NCBI GenBank assembly: GCA_029977605.1 | Contig: JAPOKN010000036.1 | Span: 1 to 10,013, forward strand | Length of the DNA stretch: 10,013 nucleotides | Origin: Methanobacteriota archaeon | GTDB taxonomy: Archaea > Thermoplasmatota > Poseidoniia > MGIII > CG-Epi1 | Reading direction: 5' to 3' | Shown here: piece after piece, positions 5,907 through 10,013 of the stretch | How the letters are laid out: each line of letters opens with the position of its first letter | How positions within the stretch are numbered: position 1 is the stretch's first letter | Position numbers and translations under genes: made by a program | Notes under the pieces: generated by a model | What the model was told of the DNA's origin: nothing | What the model saw: the letters and a program-made list of their open reading frames with translations, nothing else | The model's database searches: none

Positions 5907-7325
5907 GTGCTCAGAGTGTATAATACAGCTACACGCAAAGTTGAAGATTTTAAATCTATCGAAGAGAACAAAGTAGGAATGTATGTTTGTGGTTTAACGG
6001 TCTACAATGATATGCACTTGGGACATGCTAGGACTTATATTGCATTTGATGTAATTCGAAGATGGCTTGAATTTAGTGGTTATGAAGTTAATTTTATTCA
6101 AAATCATACAGATATTGATGATAAAATAATTAAAAAGGCAAATCAAGAGAATGTTAGTTTTGAAGATATTACTAATAAATATATTGAGCGAACACAAGAT
6201 GATTTAGAAAAGTTGCAGGTAAAGACTCCTACTTCTATGCCAAAGGCTACAGATTATATCGTAGAAATGGTATCTATCATAGAAGATTTAATTGAAAAAG
6301 GTAATGCATACGTTACTGACCCAGTAGAAGGTGCTTTTGCTCCAGACGTATACTTTGATGTAATTTCAGCTTCAGACAAGTTTGGAACTTTAACAGGACA
6401 AAGACTGGAAGATATGAGGGCAGGTTCTAGAGTTGCTATTGATAATAGAAAGAAACATCCTGCGGATTTTGTTCTCTGGAAGGGGGCCAAAGAGGGAGAA
6501 CCAAGCTGGAGTAGTCCTTGGGGAAAAGGTAGGCCTGGTTGGCATATTGAATGTTCGGCAATGTCTCTAAAGTATCTTGGTAAACAATTTGACATTCACG
6601 GGGGCGGAATAGATCTAAAGTTTCCTCATCATGAATCTGAAGTTTTGCAAACAGAGTGCCATACAAATCATTCTCCTATGGCAAATTACTGGATTCATTC
6701 AGGACATTTAACAATAAATAACGAAAAAATGTCTAAGTCCTTAGATAATTTTTTCTTAGTTAGAGACGTCATGAAAGAATATTCTGCTCCTGTTCTAAGG
6801 TTCTACTTGCTAAATGGGCATTACAGATCACCTATAGATTTTAGTGATTCTAATTTAGAGGAATCACTTTCAGCATACAAGAGATTAGAAGGTGTTTACA
6901 ATCGTTTAGAATCAGTTAATAAATCAGGAGAGCAAGAACCAGAAGAATTAGTTTCAGCTATTTCTTTATGTAAATCAGGTTTTTCGGAAGCAATGAATGA
7001 TGATTTCAACACAAGAGAAGCTTTGGCAGTAATTTTTCAATTTTCTAGGTTGGTTAATAGTTATGAGTTAGAAAAATTGACAATAGATTTACAAAGAAAA
7101 ATACTGGATGTTTTTGAAAAACTAGGTGGCGTAGTTCTCGGTTTGTTTACTAAGACTGAAATTGGTTCAGAATTTAAGGTTCAGATTGAAGAATTGATAA
7201 GTCAAAGAAATATTGCGAGAGTGGCTAAAGATTGGGAATTATCAGATTCGATACGTGACAAACTTATGTCTCTTGGTGTTGAAATACAAGACACCTCTGA
7301 AGGTACTTCTTGGAAATTAATTTAA
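5907..7325 (+). CDS. cysS: Cysteinyl-tRNA synthetase
   Basis: This class Ia synthetase charges tRNA-Cys with cysteine, using ATP. The start is taken as GTG at 5907 (V-L-R-V-Y-N-T-A-T-R), giving 472 residues, normal for the family. With this start the zinc cysteine is C28 and the HIGH motif is HLGH at 37-40, exactly the E. coli numbering. The in-frame ATG at 5766 would add 47 residues coded antisense to fpg and is rejected. Other zinc ligands are C216 (HIECSAMS), H241 and E245 (FPHHESE), and the second signature is KMSKS (274-278), so the active site is complete. CGLTVYN replaces the usual CGPTVYD or CGITVYD. The C-terminal part, about 360-472, is the expected helical anticodon-binding region. 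The N-terminal pattern is bacterial in type. No Shine-Dalgarno is visible, so the mRNA may be leaderless. It converges on the surface-protein gene. Confidence 0.96.
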   Translation: MLRVYNTATRKVEDFKSIEENKVGMYVCGLTVYNDMHLGHARTYIAFDVIRRWLEFSGYEVNFIQNHTDIDDKIIKKANQENVSFEDITNKYIERTQDDLEKLQVKTPTSMPKATDYIVEMVSIIEDLIEKGNAYVTDPVEGAFAPDVYFDVISASDKFGTLTGQRLEDMRAGSRVAIDNRKKHPADFVLWKGAKEGEPSWSSPWGKGRPGWHIECSAMSLKYLGKQFDIHGGGIDLKFPHHESEVLQTECHTNHSPMANYWIHSGHLTINNEKMSKSLDNFFLVRDVMKEYSAPVLRFYLLNGHYRSPIDFSDSNLEESLSAYKRLEGVYNRLESVNKSGEQEPEELVSAISLCKSGFSEAMNDDFNTREALAVIFQFSRLVNSYELEKLTIDLQRKILDVFEKLGGVVLGLFTKTEIGSEFKVQIEELISQRNIARVAKDWELSDSIRDKLMSLGVEIQDTSEGTSWKLI

Positions 7326-7337
7326 TTTCAAATTAAT
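7316..7337. terminator. AT-only inverted repeat across the convergent stops of cysS and the surface-protein gene
   Basis: A perfect 8-bp inverted repeat (ATTAATTT and AAATTAAT, 6-base loop) spans both stop codons, which lie only 7 bases apart. Its placement suits a two-way terminator, and T-rich bases follow on either strand. An all-AT stem is weak, and such palindromes arise easily in AT-rich DNA. Confidence 0.3.
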
Positions 7338-10013
7338 CTTTAGTTTCTTTTCTTCTATAATTGTATCCTACAATTAGTAGGACAGATGCGATAGGCATCA
7401 ATAAAGTTCCAAATTCAGGTATAGCTTTCCAGTCACTAACTCCGTCATCATTATTTCCAGCGGTAACTAACTCAATACCTTGATTATTTGCATCATTAAC
7501 GTATGTGTCTTCAGCCCACAATCCTGCTGCGATAACTGCATCCGAAGCTCCATCACAAGAGGCGTCACTTCCAGATCCATCGTTCCAGCATACTGCATCA
7601 ATAACCCAGAATTTAGTATCTGCACTACCTTCATTGCCACCGTTGTTGTCTCCGTCGCGGTCGGCAAGGTATAACATATCATCAGCATTCAAAGTACATG
7701 TAATATCATTCTTACTAGCACCAGCCGCAATTGTTCCACTGCTAAAAGAAGTACATTGAGTTTCATCGACAGATGAGGACATAATATGAATTCCAATTAA
7801 AGAAACAGCATTGTCACCTGAATTGTAGAGCGTAACAGTGGCACTACCTGGCAGATCTCCGGCGATACTACTAATCATTAATCCACCACCAAATGCCATA
7901 GATTGATAATTTAATATTCGAACTTCATCAATAATTCCTTCGAAAAATCCAGTTGCACTAGTATCATCACCTTTTCCGATTATTAAGTCAGCATTAGAAA
8001 TTGCAGCCGTAAATTCAGGGAATCCATTATTTTCAACGACTCTATCATTATCAACGTAGATATCAATATTATCTGCAGTTCCATCGTGAGTAACTGCGAT
8101 ATGATGCCAAGTATCAAGGAAGTTAAAGCCAGAAGTAGCAGCACAAAAAGTGTCTAAACCGCTGCATATTTGCAATTGATTTGCACTGTTAAAGTGCATT
8201 GATAATTCGTTATCTTGTTCACCAGTCGTAGGGTTAACTACTGAAAGAATAGTTCTTCCATTAGAAACATCAGAAGCTTTAATCCAAGCTTCAATACTCC
8301 AATCATTACTGATGTCCAAAGAGCCATCGTCGGCTCCAATAGCCCTACCATTAACTCCATTGAGAGTTAATCCATTGCCCATTTTACCGGCAGATGAGGT
8401 TGTTGCACCACCATTGAGAGTTAGTGAAATAGAATCAGTAGTACAAGAATCGTTAACATTTCCATTAAATTTGAAATAAGCGATACAATCAGATCCCATA
8501 TCAGCAAATCTTCCTAAGTCATTTGCAATTCCAAAGTCGCTTGATGATTCCTCTTCACCATTCCAAGAGATAATGTGTATCCAGTAATCTCCACTAGAAA
8601 CTTCAAGTTCCATTTCGCTACCGCTGGCAGCAGCATCAATAATTTCACCTTCAGACCATGACCAGTCGTTGGTTTCCGTTCCAGTCCACTCTTTCATAAC
8701 TCTGAGAGTTATAATTCCATGAACTCCTTTGATTTCAACCATTTTCTCGGCGCCGATGCCAGTACCTAATGATGAATAACCAGTTGTATAGTCATTATCA
8801 GCATCAATTAAAACATAGATTGTATCTTCTCCAGTCAAAATAGGCAATGGTGAGGATTCTTGATTAGAAACGCCTACTGGCTCGTAACCGTTATCGAAAT
8901 TACCTTCTTTCATGTCTGGAACTGATTTAGCGGAGTATGAAGGCACAGAAATTCCATTTAGAATATTACCTTTTACATTCATATACATGTAATATTTTTC
9001 GTTGCTTTCTGTTGCAGCGTATTGATTCAATGAAATATGTTCAGATTCGGCAGAGCTTATTGTGTCAAATTCTTTACTAACTTCATTCCAGTCTCCAAAG
9101 TATCCATCAATCACAATGCCTTCGCCATCATTGTTAGAATTAGCTTCCTGTCTCATATTCTCAATTGTAGATGCGAGTGAGAATCCTTCGCCATTTAAGC
9201 TTACCACATTATCAGCTATGTCGAATATTTCATTGTTGTCTGTAGTTTGCCAAACAATTTTCATTTCATCAGAAGTTGAAGCTCCCAAATCGAATAATGG
9301 GACTTGAACCTCGGTGTTTACACCTTTAGTTCTGGAATTGACGGAGCTTAGTGCAAAGAATCCATTCCAGTCGTTCGATTCTCTATTATCATTGAATGAA
9401 TACAGAACTGAGCTGAGTACAGTTTGTCCTTTTCCGTACATTTCAATCATGTGATCAGCACCTACTCCCGGTAGTGTGTATCCAGTGTCTGCAGAATTAT
9501 CAGAATCGATTAATATTCTAATGGTTTTTCCTTCAGATGATGCAAAGATAGGTTCATTTGTAGTGGTTAATAATGATAAATAAATTGAATCAGTGAATGC
9601 ACTAGTGCTTACAATATCAATATTTGCACTATCTACATTATTCTGTTCCTGTTCAGTTTTACTGATTCCATTCCAATCTCCAGTTTCACCATCAATAGTA
9701 ATGGTAGAGTTTTCTTCAGAATCCCACAGAACTAATAATGACATTCCAGCAAGAATAAGTAAAAAAGCAGCAGCTCCAGCAAAGGTTGCATTGCGGTTTG
9801 CAGAAGCAACAAGGGGGACTCTTGAGTATCCACCAATTCCAGCACCGTTTGTGAGGCCGTTACCGTTAGTGAGACCGTTACCGTTTGTGAGACCGTTACC
9901 GTTTGTGAGACCGTTACCGTTTGTTAATCCGTTGCCGTTTGTTAATCCGTTACCGTTTGTTAATCCGTTACCATTGGTTAATCCGTTACCGTTTGTTAAT
10001 CCGTTACCGTTTG
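7333..10013 (-). CDS. Large multidomain surface protein with NGNGLT repeats, LamG-like domain and PEF-type C-terminal anchor (5' end beyond right edge)
   Basis: About 892 codons are visible and the frame stays open to the right edge, so the true start lies outside. Positions below count from the internal Met at 9744. Upstream of it lies a run of NGNGLT hexapeptides, a basic linker (G-Y-S-R-V-P...A-N-R-N) and a transmembrane helix coded at about 9727-9789. Then come two related beta domains (16-175 and 210-398), each opening with IDGxxGDWN and carrying IDxDNxxxTGY plus GAxxMxE. They resemble DOMON/CBM9-like sugar-binding folds. Residues 420-614 are LamG-like, ending in F-E-G-I-I-D-E-V-R-I. Residues 620-770 resemble a lamin-tail domain. 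The end is IPEF (775-778), a hydrophobic segment and YRRKETKD, an anchor of the kind used by archaeosortase substrates. Charges suggest that the repeat tail is inside and the domains outside. An adhesion or glycan-binding role is inference. The gene is not recognised by name. Confidence 0.85.
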   Translation of the reverse strand, partial: NGNGLTNGNGLTNGNGLTNGNGLTNGNGLTNGNGLTNGNGLTNGNGLTNGNGLTNGAGIGGYSRVPLVASANRNATFAGAAAFLLILAGMSLLVLWDSEENSTITIDGETGDWNGISKTEQEQNNVDSANIDIVSTSAFTDSIYLSLLTTTNEPIFASSEGKTIRILIDSDNSADTGYTLPGVGADHMIEMYGKGQTVLSSVLYSFNDNRESNDWNGFFALSSVNSRTKGVNTEVQVPLFDLGASTSDEMKIVWQTTDNNEIFDIADNVVSLNGEGFSLASTIENMRQEANSNNDGEGIVIDGYFGDWNEVSKEFDTISSAESEHISLNQYAATESNEKYYMYMNVKGNILNGISVPSYSAKSVPDMKEGNFDNGYEPVGVSNQESSPLPILTGEDTIYVLIDADNDYTTGYSSLGTGIGAEKMVEIKGVHGIITLRVMKEWTGTETNDWSWSEGEIIDAAASGSEMELEVSSGDYWIHIISWNGEEESSSDFGIANDLGRFADMGSDCIAYFKFNGNVNDSCTTDSISLTLNGGATTSSAGKMGNGLTLNGVNGRAIGADDGSLDISNDWSIEAWIKASDVSNGRTILSVVNPTTGEQDNELSMHFNSANQLQICSGLDTFCAATSGFNFLDTWHHIAVTHDGTADNIDIYVDNDRVVENNGFPEFTAAISNADLIIGKGDDTSATGFFEGIIDEVRILNYQSMAFGGGLMISSIAGDLPGSATVTLYNSGDNAVSLIGIHIMSSSVDETQCTSFSSGTIAAGASKNDITCTLNADDMLYLADRDGDNNGGNEGSADTKFWVIDAVCWNDGSGSDASCDGASDAVIAAGLWAEDTYVNDANNQGIELVTAGNNDDGVSDWKAIPEFGTLLMPIASVLLIVGYNYRRKETKD
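9847..10013 (-). repeat. In-frame 18-bp tandem repeat coding for NGNGLT, at least nine units
   Basis: The period is exactly 18 bp and nine leucine codons are visible, at 9853, 9871, 9889, 9907, 9925, 9943, 9961, 9979 and 9997. The array continues past the window. The four units nearest the transmembrane helix use CTC for Leu with GGT or GGC before it; the five farther ones use TTA with GGA before it. Other differences (9856, 9868, 9931, 9973, 9976) change only synonymous bases, so every full unit codes for the same hexapeptide. There are no spacers, so it is not a CRISPR array. Confidence 0.95.

Noticed and set aside
9742..9744. ATG at 9744 as the start of the large surface protein
   Set aside because: This Met lies within a transmembrane helix, and the frame stays open upstream through a basic linker and an in-frame repeat to the window edge.
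9847..10013. CRISPR-like array
   Set aside because: The units are 18 bp, directly joined with no spacers, and stay in the reading frame of the surface-protein gene.

Overview
The window looks like chromosomal DNA from an uncultured marine archaeon of the Thermoplasmatota, most likely the Poseidoniales / Marine Group II-III side of that phylum. Three things point there: archaeal information-processing genes (MCM helicase, exosome subunit Csl4, an archaeal/eukaryal METTL5-type rRNA methylase), a Rab-like small GTPase, and a large surface protein ending in a Pro-Glu-Phe plus transmembrane plus Arg-Arg tail. The DNA is AT-rich, gene-dense and has very short intergenic gaps. No stretch above about 50 bases lacks a gene, and no RNA gene, insertion sequence or CRISPR array was seen. 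The lineage is an inference from gene content, not from a marker phylogeny.

Left two-thirds (1-5062, all minus strand): six genes run head to tail in the order Rab-like GTPase, V4R/Bet3-like protein, TPR protein, MCM, METTL5-type methylase, Csl4 (cut by the left edge). Spacings are 17, 2, 40, -1 and -1 bases, so they can form one transcription unit. A plausible TATA box (5050-5057) and a Shine-Dalgarno (SD) site (5021-5025) precede the GTPase. The first three genes look like a signalling or membrane-associated module: in eukaryotes the V4R relative Bet3 belongs to TRAPP, which activates Rab GTPases. The last three belong to replication, rRNA modification and RNA decay, and are translationally coupled through TAATG overlaps.

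Middle (5063-7325): fpg/mutM (minus) and cysS (plus) diverge from a 46-base gap whose only clear AT box lies about 23-24 bases from both start codons. This suggests one shared promoter giving two leaderless mRNAs. Both proteins look bacterial in type. The Fpg has lost the fourth cysteine of its zinc finger.

Right (7333-10013, minus strand): a very large surface-protein gene converges on cysS, with 7 bases between the stop codons, and runs off the right edge, so its true start is not visible. From N to C the visible part holds a run of NGNGLT hexapeptides (18-bp DNA repeats), a transmembrane helix, two copies of a DxDN/TGY-containing beta domain, a LamG-like domain, a lamin-tail-like domain and a C-terminal PEF-type anchor. 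All DNA differences between the 18-bp units are synonymous.

The most promising undescribed items are the Rab/V4R/TPR cassette, the NGNGLT repeat tail and the DnaJ-like zinc finger at the N-terminus of MCM.
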